Counted from the first letter of the stretch, positions 25,288 through 33,148 are shown. The stretch is DNA of 33,148 bases from Alphaproteobacteria bacterium (GCA_024280895.1 JAJRPI010000011.1:1-33148); one strand, 5' to 3'. The notes: generated by a model not told the origin, from the sequence alone. Translations and numbers: made by a program.

Positions 25288-26142
25288 ATGAAAGTATTCG
25301 CACTCAAAACAGGGCGCTATGCCCTCACTCTGGCCTTACTGGGCCTCGCGTTTCCATCTAATGTCGTTGCTGGCGGACTTGATAAGGGTGTCAAAGTCGA
25401 CAAGCATGGCGGAGCAGATGGGCGCCTGCTCACTCCCGATTCCAAATCTTCAACAAAACAAACACGCCCTACTCCCAAAGCTGAAGGTCGCCGCATGCGT
25501 CCCTCATTTGATCGCCCCGGCTCGAATATGCGAGAAGCGCGGGAGGCACAAGAGGCACGAGAGGCACGGGAAGCACGAGAGGCACGGGAAGCACGAGAGG
25601 CACGGGAAGCACGGGAAGCACAAGAGGCACGGGAAGCACAAGAGGCACGGGAAGCACAAGAGGCACGGGAAGCACAAGAGGCACGAGAAGAAGACGGCTT
25701 CGATAGCCAGAGCTCATCCCAGTCCTATCCTAAAAGCGATGCCATCCGCGACACGCCAACAACCTCTGCCAAAACCTATACAAAAGCTTTGGGTGCTATG
25801 ATTGAGGCCAATAACAAAAAAGGCCGTCGGCAAGGGCATATAAAACTCTATGCAAAACGCCGAAACTGGGGACCGGGCGTCAAAATTCAGGCTTGTTTTG
25901 GTGACAATGTTCTGACCAAATTTACGATTGCTGACAAAGGGGCCAGTCGCACCTTGCGATTCCAGTATCAAAGGGTCACAGGCAAAACGAGCCCTAGCAA
26001 GCGGAACAAATGGGTCGCGGCCACGCCTGGCAAGCTTATCAAAGGGCGGTATATATATCTTCGAGCCCGATCTGAGCGGGAAAGTGATATTATCACGTTG
26101 CGCGTTGTGGGCATATGTATCGATAGTTCAACGATTAGATAG
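25288..26142 (+). CDS. Exported protein with a long Arg/Gln-Glu-Ala repeat helix
   Basis: The 284-residue precursor has a signal peptide (YALTLALLGLAFPSNVVAGG). A disordered basic stretch is followed, from residue 82 to 135, by 17 copies of Arg-Glu-Ala or Gln-Glu-Ala plus a final Arg-Glu-Glu. This would form a single charged alpha-helix or coiled rod of roughly 54 residues. The C-terminal 110 residues (KLYAKRRNWGPGVKIQACFG, then YIYLRARSERESD) look like a beta-sandwich with two cysteines. I recognise no family. The rod between a variable linker and a compact domain suggests a spacer that holds the domain away from the membrane or wall. The next gene, 42 bases on, may be cotranscribed. Confidence 0.75.
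   Translation: MKVFALKTGRYALTLALLGLAFPSNVVAGGLDKGVKVDKHGGADGRLLTPDSKSSTKQTRPTPKAEGRRMRPSFDRPGSNMREAREAQEAREAREAREAREAREAREAREAQEAREAQEAREAQEAREAQEAREEDGFDSQSSSQSYPKSDAIRDTPTTSAKTYTKALGAMIEANNKKGRRQGHIKLYAKRRNWGPGVKIQACFGDNVLTKFTIADKGASRTLRFQYQRVTGKTSPSKRNKWVAATPGKLIKGRYIYLRARSERESDIITLRVVGICIDSSTIR
25531..25692 (+). repeat. 9/18-bp coding tandem repeat
   Basis: Eighteen 9-base units encode xEA triplets (the last Arg-Glu-Glu). They group into 18-base units: three of CGAGAGGCACGGGAAGCA, then four of CAAGAGGCACGGGAAGCA. Near-identity at DNA level shows recent duplication; copy number is expected to vary between strains without frameshift. The two versions and their grouping show the block grew in at least two expansion events. 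Confidence 0.95.
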
Positions 26143-26184
26143 TCGCTTGTTGCCAGATTACTGACTCTTGGGGGAACTGCGAAG

Positions 26185-26553
26185 ATGGTCTGGAAGCTGA
26201 TTGCGAAAATTGCCCGTCTCTATGCGCTCATTGCCCTTGGCATCCTTGGCCTTATGTTGGTGAGCGACAAAATCATAGCGCACCAGCCAAGCGCGGATGA
26301 AAAGCTGCTGGCGCTATTCTTTCCTTATGGTGTGCTGGCCGGTCTGGTCATCAGCTGGATCTATATGAGGCTTGGTGGATGGCTCACGATTATGTCTGTT
26401 GCCGGATTTTATGTGACGTCTTACTGGCAGTCGGGGATCTGGTCATCAAATAATCTCCCCTTGCTTCTACCGGGAGCCGCGCCGCTTTTTCTACTGGCCA
26501 GTTTTATCAGGTCGATGGGCCAGCCCAAGCGAAAAAAGAAAAAGTCCCGTTAA
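26185..26553 (+). CDS. Small integral membrane protein, unknown
   Basis: This 122-residue protein has about four transmembrane segments: LYALIALGILGLMLVS, LLALFFPYGVLAGLVISWIY, WLTIMSVAGFYVTSYW and LLLPGAAPLFLLASFI. It ends in a lysine-rich tail (PKRKKKKSR) that should be cytoplasmic. GGGGGAA lies before the ATG. It may be a DUF-type four-helix protein of the kind often annotated only as membrane protein. It follows the repeat-protein gene by 42 bases on the same strand and has a strong terminator behind it. Confidence 0.75.
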   Translation: MVWKLIAKIARLYALIALGILGLMLVSDKIIAHQPSADEKLLALFFPYGVLAGLVISWIYMRLGGWLTIMSVAGFYVTSYWQSGIWSSNNLPLLLPGAAPLFLLASFIRSMGQPKRKKKKSR

Positions 26554-26573
26554 GACCATAGAGCCCAAACGCC

Positions 26574-26612
26574 AAAGAGGCCATTTTGCTTTTTTTAGCA
26601 AATGGCCTCTTT
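26574..26612. terminator. Bidirectional terminator between convergent genes
   Basis: AAAGAGGCCATTTTGCT (26574-26590) pairs with AGCAAATGGCCTCTTT (26597-26612) with one bulged base and a six-T loop; a T-rich stretch follows. It serves the membrane protein gene rightward and the large exported protein leftward. Confidence 0.9.
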
Positions 26613-26659
26613 GTGTTTTTCAAAGTATTTGCGTCAATAATGACAGCAACAGCTCTCGC

Positions 26660-29173
26660 CTATCTCTTCCCGTATACACAAACATTACCCTTTCTGGGGG
26701 GGAATGATAGTTTTGCCTTGGCTGTCACAACAATATCGGAAATAAATCTGCGATTCCCTTTGAGGTCCAATGGCCCGGTTGAATCGCCACTTCCCAATCG
26801 ACCTCGATAAGACAGAACCTGCGAGGAGCGGTTACCGAAGGTGACCTTGGCCTCATAGATCGAAAGCCTTGCCTTGCCAGCCTTCAGCATCAAACTGCTG
26901 AACCGGCCCTTGCTGCGACCAACCGTGAAGCGTTCTCTATCCTTCTTGAAGGCAATCCTGGCACATCCAATTGGCACCCATTCACTCTCTTGCACGGGAC
27001 GATTATCAATCCGGTCCAGGCAATTGCGTAACTGGTTTCTGTGCCTGACGATAAAGCGATCAGCAACTCGCAACCCGTTCCGGCGGCACCAGCGATGATG
27101 CCGGTTGGCCTCGCCATGCCAATTTGTGCCAATGAAACCGCATGAGTTACGTCTTGAGCGACGGAACTGGGTGACAGCTCGATCCGCATAATCGCGGCAA
27201 TTTGCCAAATTGGCACCTGGACCAATCGGAGGAGCAATTGGGCGCGGGGCGGGCCGCCGGTCCCTTGCAACTTGATCATCAATGGACCGCGACGAGGTGG
27301 CCCAATAGCTACCAAACGGCATGGCGATCACACCCAGCACTTCATTGGTATGGTTGGTTTCACGATCTCTGCTTTGCTCTTCTTGCAAGCGCAACTCGAC
27401 ACGGCGTGATGTCAATCTACGATAGCGTATATCAAAGGTGTCAGCCCCATTTGAAGACTGAGCCCTTGCAAACAAAGCGGGGTTTCCACCAAAACGATTG
27501 GGGAAGGCAATCTTGCGCCACTTGTCATTAGTCCGCGAGACGCGTCCACTCCAGACGTTAACATCGCTGGCACGACCGCCATCGAGACGAAGACGACCTT
27601 GCGACATCGCCACATATCCAACCACTTCGCGGGCATGCCCACGGCGGTCACTTTCCTGCTCGCTCAAGGTAATCTCGAACCCGCGGCGAGAAACATTTTT
27701 GATCCGGGCATTCACAGGATCGCTCCCCTTGAAAGTCTGGGTCTGAGCAAGCACCACGGGAGCATTGCGCCATCTGTTGAACAAGCGGACCGATGACCAG
27801 TCACGATCAACCATGTCGGCGCTCGTGGAAATAGCCCCTGCCTCAATGATGGTTCCGTCAAAATTGTGAATTCCTTTTTCGATCACCATATAAGAAAGGC
27901 TTTCACGGACATGTGCCCCGTCTTTGCCAAATTCCTCAATGCGGAATTCAAAACCACGCGGCGAAACTCTGCGCACGCGTGCATGTGCCGGGTCACTGCC
28001 ATTAAAGGAAACGGGCCCCATGATCACAACGGGATCTCTGAATCTCTTCGAGAACCTTACACTATGCCATTGACGGGCATTTCTCTGGCGCACCTCAACC
28101 GATCCGGTTTCCATGACTTTGGGCTGCGAACCGCGACGAATACAACGGTTTATGTACCTCTTGCGCAATTGTGTTTTGGCGCGCATTTGACGACCATTTA
28201 GAGTACGGCATGCTTTATAATGCGTTTTGAAATCTCGCGCCCAGGTCGAACCACTCGTCCGACATCTGTTCTTTCTAGCTTGACCAACCTGTTCGAGCGC
28301 ATCTTCTGCATAGATTTCACAGCGCTCCGAACGTGCACCACCACCGCGCCTGATACAAGATGCGAGCTTGGCTTGCGCCCGTTCAAGAACATCACGGCGT
28401 TTCGATCTGCCATTATCAAGGCACCACTGATAAACCCGCTCATGCTCTTTGTCCCACTCACGATTGGGCGTCCGACAATTATTGGCATTGGCCTGCTCAA
28501 GAACATCCATTGCGGTGCTCGCATAACGATCACATTTACGGTCCCTGCGCACGCGGCGATTATCACGACACTCACTAAGCTGATCATCGCGTGCTTGCGT
28601 TTCGCGTACCGAAGCCCGTCTTGAGCTATTCATGCACCAGCGATAATGATTGCGATAATTTCCCTGCCATCTAGTCCCACGCAGGCGGCAGCGCTGGGTC
28701 AGGTTTTTATCTTGTTGATCCAGAGCAGATTCCGCGTAGTTGGCACAGCGTTCGGCCTTGTTAGGGCGGGTGCGTTGCACAACCCGTTTAACGCCCGATG
28801 TGCAACATTCATTGGCATGCTTTGGACCAACGCTATGTTTGAGACGGCATTGAGGAGGAATGATTTCTCTTTTTCCACCAAAACCGATATTGAGATCAGG
28901 ACCAAGATTAAAGCTGATACCTTCTTTTTTCTTTGTCCGCTGCTTGATAAAGGTCCAGGCCTTGCAGCTCGCATCATCTTTACAGGCGCGCCGGCAAACT
29001 CTGAAGTCATCTCCGACCCGCAAGGTCAAAAATTGATAGTCTCCACCAATTCTCAGGCTATCTACTTCTTCAGCTATCGCATTGCCAACTGGCGCGAATG
29101 TAATAGCGATCAAAGTAAAGAGCGCAATGAACGCTCCCTTGGAAAATTGGTAGGTCTTTCGAAACGGCTGCAT
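26660..29173 (-). CDS. Large exported multidomain protein: PAN-like, cysteine repeats, lectin-like repeats, DUF2541-like
   Basis: The ATG at 29173 has GAGGAG upstream and gives 837 residues; the longer frame to 29365 crosses a terminator. A signal peptide ends near AIAEE (35). A PAN/apple-like domain follows with Cys60, 64, 70, 109, 123, 124. Then come three copies of a cysteine repeat with invariant spacing C-x18-C-x17-C-x21-C (143-202, 214-273, 285-344). Three H-type-lectin-like repeats (about 355-440, 445-535, 540-625) each have W-x2-[VI]-x-F, a P-V/A-[LV] strand and an E-x2-[GS]-[YV]-[VMI] end. A fourth cysteine repeat is at 659-718. The C-terminus (731-837) resembles DUF2541, a periplasmic beta domain. 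It is probably surface or periplasmic and binds glycans. It is a paralogue of the gene upstream, from which a terminator separates it. Confidence 0.85.
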   Translation of the reverse strand: MQPFRKTYQFSKGAFIALFTLIAITFAPVGNAIAEEVDSLRIGGDYQFLTLRVGDDFRVCRRACKDDASCKAWTFIKQRTKKKEGISFNLGPDLNIGFGGKREIIPPQCRLKHSVGPKHANECCTSGVKRVVQRTRPNKAERCANYAESALDQQDKNLTQRCRLRGTRWQGNYRNHYRWCMNSSRRASVRETQARDDQLSECRDNRRVRRDRKCDRYASTAMDVLEQANANNCRTPNREWDKEHERVYQWCLDNGRSKRRDVLERAQAKLASCIRRGGGARSERCEIYAEDALEQVGQARKNRCRTSGSTWARDFKTHYKACRTLNGRQMRAKTQLRKRYINRCIRRGSQPKVMETGSVEVRQRNARQWHSVRFSKRFRDPVVIMGPVSFNGSDPAHARVRRVSPRGFEFRIEEFGKDGAHVRESLSYMVIEKGIHNFDGTIIEAGAISTSADMVDRDWSSVRLFNRWRNAPVVLAQTQTFKGSDPVNARIKNVSRRGFEITLSEQESDRRGHAREVVGYVAMSQGRLRLDGGRASDVNVWSGRVSRTNDKWRKIAFPNRFGGNPALFARAQSSNGADTFDIRYRRLTSRRVELRLQEEQSRDRETNHTNEVLGVIAMPFGSYWATSSRSIDDQVARDRRPAPRPIAPPIGPGANLANCRDYADRAVTQFRRSRRNSCGFIGTNWHGEANRHHRWCRRNGLRVADRFIVRHRNQLRNCLDRIDNRPVQESEWVPIGCARIAFKKDRERFTVGRSKGRFSSLMLKAGKARLSIYEAKVTFGNRSSQVLSYRGRLGSGDSTGPLDLKGNRRFISDIVVTAKAKLSFPPRKGNVCVYGKR

Positions 29174-29363
29174 GCGGAGCTCCTCATTGAAACGCCATGG
29201 TATAATTGGCGCATTCTTCTTGGTGTCGAGTGCAAAACGGACCCGACTATTAGCATTTTTGTAACGATAGTATGCCAGCAGTTTGGTCAAATTAAAACAG
29301 GGTACGGCATTTTTTTTGAGCATTGTGGTTTTAAAGTGCTCGAAAATGCGGTTTTCACAGACC

Positions 29364-29401
29364 AAAAAAATACCGCACTCACCAAGTAGTGCGGTATTTT
29401 T
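29364..29401. terminator. Perfect 13-bp stem terminator between the two paralogues
   Basis: AAAATACCGCACT (29367-29379) and AGTGCGGTATTTT (29388-29400) pair perfectly, flanked by A- and T-runs, so it works on both strands. It lies 27 bases after the upstream paralogue's stop and ends that transcript before the larger gene. Confidence 0.92.
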
Positions 29402-29428
29402 AGAAAATCCATTCGCTCTTTCATTGAT

Positions 29429-30877
29429 CTAACGCGGGCGACCAAACGGCAATTTAAAACCAAATTTACAGGTCGAAAGCAGCGCCTTGCGCTCTAGCAT
29501 TTTGCGAGAACGCCGTCCCCTCGATGCCTTGGCACACCATTTATAGTGACCAATATAGCTATCATGCCAGTATTTGCCGCGATAATTGCAGCTGCGTGCA
29601 ACATTCTTCTCAAATTGGCGAAGCGAGCGCACCGCATAGGTATCGCAGGCTTCATTGAAGGGACCACCGCCACGCTCGAAACATTTCGAAAGTTCCGCTT
29701 CGCGATATTTCAGCTCGCCATCACGATTGACTTTTGACGTTTTGGCGCACCAGGACAAATGGCGATCATAATTAGCCAGCCAGCGCCGTCCCTTGAGGCC
29801 ACAGTTCTGTTTGCGATTGGAGCGCGTTTGCTCACTTGCCAGACGGGCATAGTGATCGCAGGCGACTTTGCCTTCGCCGCCGCCGCCGCCTTGCGCGACA
29901 CATCGCTCCAACGTGTCGGCCCGCACTTGCGTTTCGTTGCGGATATCCCAGGGATCAACCTTTAAGCACCATTGGTAATGAGCACGATAGCCATCATGCC
30001 AGCGGCTACCAGAAAAACCACACTCATTGCTGCGCGCCTTGCCATATTGTTTGACCGCTCGCTGCGCATAATTATCGCAGCGCTTCACAAAGGGCCCGCC
30101 CCCTCGGCGCAGGCAAGAAGACAAAGCAGCGCGCGCATCACTCAAAACATCCTCGTTGGCATCATCCTTGTTGCGGCGACACCAGCTATAGGCTGCATCA
30201 AAGCCGCCAAGCCATTTAGTGGGCGTTAACTGGCAATTATTACGCCCCGCCGAATCGGCAATATCTTCGGCTGTCTGAGCAAAAAGCTGACATTCGCGAT
30301 TAGTGCGGCGTCTGTTTTTCTCACAGCGCTGCAACGCGCTCTTGCGCCCCCCCCTCAGCGCGTTTCGCTGTTTGGGGCTCAAGGTCAGGCAACCACGGAA
30401 ATGTTTTTTATAGCGCTCGCTCCAGTTATCGCCACGATAACCACATTTGCGCGCCAGGTTTTCATCTTGCTGATCGACGGCCTGACTGGCAAAATCAGCA
30501 CAAATTTCCCGGCGGGTTTTCTTTTTGGAGACCTTTTTCACCCCCGATACACAGCATTTACTGGGGCGAGCCGGCGCAACGAAGCGCTTCAGACGGCATT
30601 GGCGACTTGGCTTGATATAGGTCCAGGATTTACATCTGGCATCGATGCGGCAGCTCTCTTCACACCAGCGATAACCCGATCCCGCCGGTACTCTAAGATA
30701 ATTATAGTCACCGCCAATACGGATCTGGTTGGCTTTCGCCGCCAGCGCTTGTGGAGCATATGAAAAACCCGAAATAGCCGCGAACAATATGGCCAAGGCG
30801 GGGACTACTAATTGCCAGCTCACGAAAAAACGAGAGCCGTTGAAAGCACATTCTGGAAGACGAGGAGCCTGGCGCAT
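29429..30877 (-). CDS. Exported PAN-domain protein with five invariant-spacing cysteine repeats
   Basis: This 482-residue precursor has a long N-terminus with an export helix (LVVPALAILFAAISGFSYAP) ending near ALAAKA (48). The PAN/apple-like domain has Cys72, 76, 82, 94, 108, 109, with RIGGDYNYLRV before and RCKSWTYIKPSRQCRLK inside. Five tandem repeats start at Cys126, 196, 267, 340 and 411. Each has cysteines at exactly +19, +37 and +59, an invariant Trp 7 residues after the second Cys, C-x2-[FY]-A at the start, and mostly H/A-x3-W/G-C before the third Cys; GGG linkers join most copies. Four even cysteines per repeat suggest two disulfides each in an oxidising compartment. The smaller paralogue lacks the lectin-like and DUF2541 parts. 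The function is unknown; AAGG precedes the ATG. Confidence 0.87.
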   Translation of the reverse strand: MRQAPRLPECAFNGSRFFVSWQLVVPALAILFAAISGFSYAPQALAAKANQIRIGGDYNYLRVPAGSGYRWCEESCRIDARCKSWTYIKPSRQCRLKRFVAPARPSKCCVSGVKKVSKKKTRREICADFASQAVDQQDENLARKCGYRGDNWSERYKKHFRGCLTLSPKQRNALRGGRKSALQRCEKNRRRTNRECQLFAQTAEDIADSAGRNNCQLTPTKWLGGFDAAYSWCRRNKDDANEDVLSDARAALSSCLRRGGGPFVKRCDNYAQRAVKQYGKARSNECGFSGSRWHDGYRAHYQWCLKVDPWDIRNETQVRADTLERCVAQGGGGGEGKVACDHYARLASEQTRSNRKQNCGLKGRRWLANYDRHLSWCAKTSKVNRDGELKYREAELSKCFERGGGPFNEACDTYAVRSLRQFEKNVARSCNYRGKYWHDSYIGHYKWCAKASRGRRSRKMLERKALLSTCKFGFKLPFGRPR

Positions 30878-31090
30878 ACAATCAAAACCTTACAACAAAA
30901 AGCAACATGCAAAATGGTCCAAAACGTGGGAGCGGTCTCAATCCACGCCAAATTCGCCCGATTGATCAAGCAAATACCATCCAGATATTCTTGCCAGTAA
31001 CCGCGTTTAGTTGCAACCCCCGTCAGCTTTTATGGGTAAGCTTTTTCAAACGGCAATTAGTCGTGCTGCTTGCGCGCTAGCACCTCAAAC

Positions 31091-31130
31091 AAAAAGGTCG
31101 TGGGCATATTTCGCCCACAACCTTTTATTT
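31091..31130. terminator. Terminator between dodecin and the paralogue region
   Basis: AAAAAGGTCGTGGGC (31091-31105) pairs with GCCCACAACCTTTT (31113-31126) with one mismatch, followed by a T-rich tract. It ends the minus-strand dodecin transcript 29 bases after its stop and can work in both directions. Bases 30878-31090 hold no gene that I can see and should contain the promoter of the exported paralogue. Confidence 0.85.
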
Positions 31131-31158
31131 TCTTGATTGAGATATCAATGGCTGCCTG

Positions 31159-31362
31159 TTAGGCGTCAAGCTCAAAAGTCAGCTTTACAGTGACGCGATA
31201 ATTTGTGATTTTGCCGCCTTTGACCGTTGCACTTTGATCTTTGACCCAAACTGTTCTGATTTTCTTGACGCTTTTTGAGGCTTTTTTGACGGCATTGTTG
31301 GCCGCATCAGACCAGCTTGTTTCGCTGTCTGCCATAATCTCAATAACTTTTATAATCGCCAT
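31159..31362 (-). CDS. Dodecin flavin-binding protein
   Basis: This 67-residue protein forms hollow dodecamers that store flavin (or coenzyme A in some relatives). The family pattern is complete: IIKVIEIMADSETSWSDAAN, then AVKKASKSVKKIRTVWVK, and the C-terminal strand KITNYRVTVKLTFEL. The Trp of TSW is in the position that stacks on the flavin ring in bacterial dodecins; the Trp of TVWVK is a second, in the strand. AAGGATAG lies before the ATG. It is a single-gene unit with its own terminator. Confidence 0.94.
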   Translation of the reverse strand: MAIIKVIEIMADSETSWSDAANNAVKKASKSVKKIRTVWVKDQSATVKGGKITNYRVTVKLTFELDA

Positions 31363-31675
31363 TACATACTATCCTTTTTACAACACTCTTCTTTAAAATT
31401 TATAGCCTGGGTTCTTTTTTCGCCCCGCGCTCTTTGCAACACCATATTCCGCCACATTCAGGCGCGAACATGAACCAGTTACCAATTCTATATACGATCA
31501 GCTACACGATAATTCCATAGTTCAGCTGTTCCATCATTAAGAACCCTGGTTGTCAGCACACCTGTATCTGCTGATCGGTTGCGTAAAAATAGCCCCGCTT
31601 TAGGGGCAATCATTGTCCGCAGGCGTTTCATTTATCAGGTTAGCAGACCCCATAAATTGAAAGCGCAGCGTACCA
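31363..31675. other. Gene-free stretch between dodecin and the DUF937 gene
   Basis: It should hold both divergent promoters; AT-rich bases lie at 31365-31405 and 31480-31525. A GCCCC (31592-31596)/GGGGC (31603-31607) hairpin is followed on the minus strand by TATTTTT, so it looks like a leftward terminator with no minus-strand gene to its right that needs one. I see no gene. Confidence 0.4.
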
Positions 31676-32359
31676 ATGGACATTCTCAACCTCATCTCAA
31701 CGGCCAGGCAAGGGCAAACGGTTCCCCTATTTGGGGCCTATTTCAAATTGTCAGAAAAACAAGTAGAGGCGGTGCTCGCATATGTTGTGCCCATGCTGGA
31801 GGACGCCCTGACGAGGCGCATGGCCAGCCCACAGGGAGTGGCGACCATCCTTGCACAACTGGCCTCAGGGCAGCATCAGCGGGATCACAACGCTGGCGAT
31901 CTGTTTGAAAACTCCCGCATCCTTGCCAACGGCACCGGTGTTTTGAGCCTGCTTTTACGCAATGAAGCGATTATTCGCACTGTTTCCTTTGTGGCCGCCG
32001 AGGGCGCTGACATTGATGTTACACTCGTGCGGCGCATGATGCCCTATATCGCCACCTTTTATATGGGAGCGCTCGCCAAACGCTCCAACGAACCCTTGCA
32101 CCAACTCGCCAAGCGCTGCCCTGATATCGGGCCGTTTAGCGGTCATACGTCATACGAGGCCAGTACCTATAAGCTTGCCGAGCTTGTGCGCACAAAAAGT
32201 CCCTCGCCAAAACCTCTGCCCGCCAAGAAACGGCCCAAAAGTTCGATCAAGGATATTCTCAATACACTCGCCAAAGTGGAATTGGATGAAAAACTCAGCT
32301 CCCTCAATCTTGCTGATGGGGAATATGAGCAAACAGAAATTGAGTATAGAGCCTATTAG
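31676..32359 (+). CDS. DUF937 (YidB-like) family protein
   Basis: This is a 227-residue cytoplasmic protein without membrane helices. The family pattern is visible: an N-terminal helical region with LSEKQVEAVLAYVVPMLEDA, a middle AGDLFENSRILANGTGVLSL, and a region LVRRMMPYIATFYMGALAK followed by a Pro/Lys-rich linker (SPSPKPLPAKKRPK) and an acidic tail. DUF937 proteins are of unknown function; the MMPYIATFYMGAL helix is the most conserved part. The ATG at 31676 lies in a weak context. It is convergent with the transporter gene, 20 bases apart. Confidence 0.8.
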   Translation: MDILNLISTARQGQTVPLFGAYFKLSEKQVEAVLAYVVPMLEDALTRRMASPQGVATILAQLASGQHQRDHNAGDLFENSRILANGTGVLSLLLRNEAIIRTVSFVAAEGADIDVTLVRRMMPYIATFYMGALAKRSNEPLHQLAKRCPDIGPFSGHTSYEASTYKLAELVRTKSPSPKPLPAKKRPKSSIKDILNTLAKVELDEKLSSLNLADGEYEQTEIEYRAY

Positions 32360-32379
32360 GTCCGTTTTGTAGCAGGTGC

Positions 32380-33148
32380 CTATGGGGCCGATTTGCGCAC
32401 AACGACCAGATAGAGCCCCGCCAACACCAAAAGCGCGGCAATCATTTTATCTGCGCTAAAACGCTCTCCCAGCAACAAAGCCGCGGAGGCCATGCCAAAT
32501 ACCGGCACCAGCAAGGAAAAGCTGGCAACTCTGGCGGCCTGATAGTGATGCAATAAGAGCCCCCACACTCCGAATCCGAAAATCGTAGCGCCATAGGACA
32601 TAAAGGCAATGGATGCAGCGCCGCTCAATGACAGATTTGCAAGCGCGTTTACGATCTGATCGGGCCCCTCAACCAGCAACGACACCGCGAACATAGGCAA
32701 TGCCCCAAGCGCCGCGACCCAAATCAGCAAGGCAAACATGTCGATAGAGCCGGCCCGCTTCATAAAAATATTGGTAATCGCCCAGGACAGGCCGCCAAAA
32801 ATTGTCAGCGCCAATCCAAGCGCAGTGCCAGAGCCCCCTTGTGAAAGGGCAATCATGGTCATGCCCGCAAAGGCCAGCCCCATCCCGGCGATTTGACGCC
32901 CGCGCGGCCTCTCTCCCAGCAAAAATGCCGCCAGAAGCACCGTGAAAAAAGCCTGCAACTGGATCACAACCGAGGCGATACCAGCGGACAGGCCCGCGGA
33001 CATGCCAAAAAACAAAAGATTAAACTGTGAAACATGGAAAAAGGTAATGGCGGTGAGTGCGCCCCAGGAGATATTTGGACGCTTAACAAAAAATACGGCA
33101 GGAACAGCCGCTACCAGAAACCGCATGGCTGAGAGCAGCAAGGGCGGC
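32380..33148 (-). CDS. EamA/DMT-family transporter, N-terminus outside the window
   Basis: The frame is open to the window edge (33148), giving 256 visible residues; the usual length is about 290, so some 35 N-terminal residues lie outside. There are nine hydrophobic helices, two EamA halves and the family motifs: PLLLSAMRFLVAA at the start, IQLQAFFTVLLAAFLLGERP, SWAITNIFMKRAG, SLLVPVFGMASAALLLGERF and AGLYLVVVRK. Members export or import small metabolites such as amino acids; the substrate is not deducible. It ends with TAG at 32380-32382. Confidence 0.92.
   Translation of the reverse strand, partial: PPLLLSAMRFLVAAVPAVFFVKRPNISWGALTAITFFHVSQFNLLFFGMSAGLSAGIASVVIQLQAFFTVLLAAFLLGERPRGRQIAGMGLAFAGMTMIALSQGGSGTALGLALTIFGGLSWAITNIFMKRAGSIDMFALLIWVAALGALPMFAVSLLVEGPDQIVNALANLSLSGAASIAFMSYGATIFGFGVWGLLLHHYQAARVASFSLLVPVFGMASAALLLGERFSADKMIAALLVLAGLYLVVVRKSAP

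Noticed and set aside
25319-25801. His/Lys/Arg-rich frame across the tandem repeat on the plus strand and a Val/Leu/Pro frame on the minus strand
   Set aside because: Both are out-of-frame readings of the 9-base repeat; the xEA frame has the signal peptide and the folded C-terminal domain.

Overview
The window looks like part of an alphaproteobacterial chromosome. Support comes from the lepA protein, a short-chain D-3-hydroxybutyrate dehydrogenase, dodecin, SIMPL, DUF2147, DUF937 and OmpA proteins, two tRNAs with encoded CCA ends, and roughly balanced base composition with alphaproteobacterial codon use. Genus and species cannot be decided from the sequence. The right and left edges both cut genes.

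Layout. 1-1700: a membrane-anchored seven-blade WD40 protein, cut at its 5' end. 1724-2623: an operon of a DsrC/TusE-like sulfur-relay protein and a PGDYG-like protein. 2809-6004: an AT-rich type II restriction-modification island with a controller protein under a C-box, a restriction enzyme, a convergent gamma-type adenine methyltransferase and a small ribbon-helix-helix-like protein. It ends at the 3' end of a CAU tRNA, and a 10-bp direct repeat of that tRNA end lies on its other side. 6341-10290: a SIMPL protein, then a minus-strand unit of decayed adenylate cyclase, DUF3307 and bdhA, then a DUF3885-like protein and an unknown protein. 10309-13021: a two-component system, a 7TM histidine kinase translationally coupled to a secreted DUF2147 protein and divergent from a LuxR-type response regulator. 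13216-16358: small exported proteins, one a GX3-repeat protein and one broken by an amber codon, then an outer-membrane barrel.

16646-19783 is a second sulfur-linked locus: a divergent TetR regulator with a clear 24-bp dyad, a remnant of an NAD-dependent epimerase, tusA, dsrE2 and an AhpD/carboxymuconolactone-decarboxylase-like gene carrying an in-frame amber. 19869-20592 holds gene debris (a frameshifted small gene and a VapC/PIN fragment) next to tRNA-Phe. 20913-24931 has an OmpA-family lipoprotein/periplasmic protein, an unknown one-TM protein and lepA. 25288-26553 has an exported protein with an 18-bp coding tandem repeat and a small membrane protein.

26660-30877 holds the most novel-looking content: two large paralogous exported proteins. 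Each starts with a PAN/apple-like six-cysteine domain followed by a cysteine repeat that I do not recognise. All nine copies have exactly the spacing C-x18-C-x17-C-x21-C with an invariant Trp. The larger one also carries three H-type-lectin-like repeats and a DUF2541-like C-terminus. The window ends with dodecin, a DUF937 protein and a partial EamA transporter.

Several genes between 8.3 and 20.4 kb are broken (cyclase, amber-bearing exported gene, epimerase, AhpD-like, small frameshifted gene, vapC). This suggests either active gene decay or, for the single-base lesions, sequence errors. TAG is also the ordinary stop of many intact genes here, so general amber recoding is unlikely.
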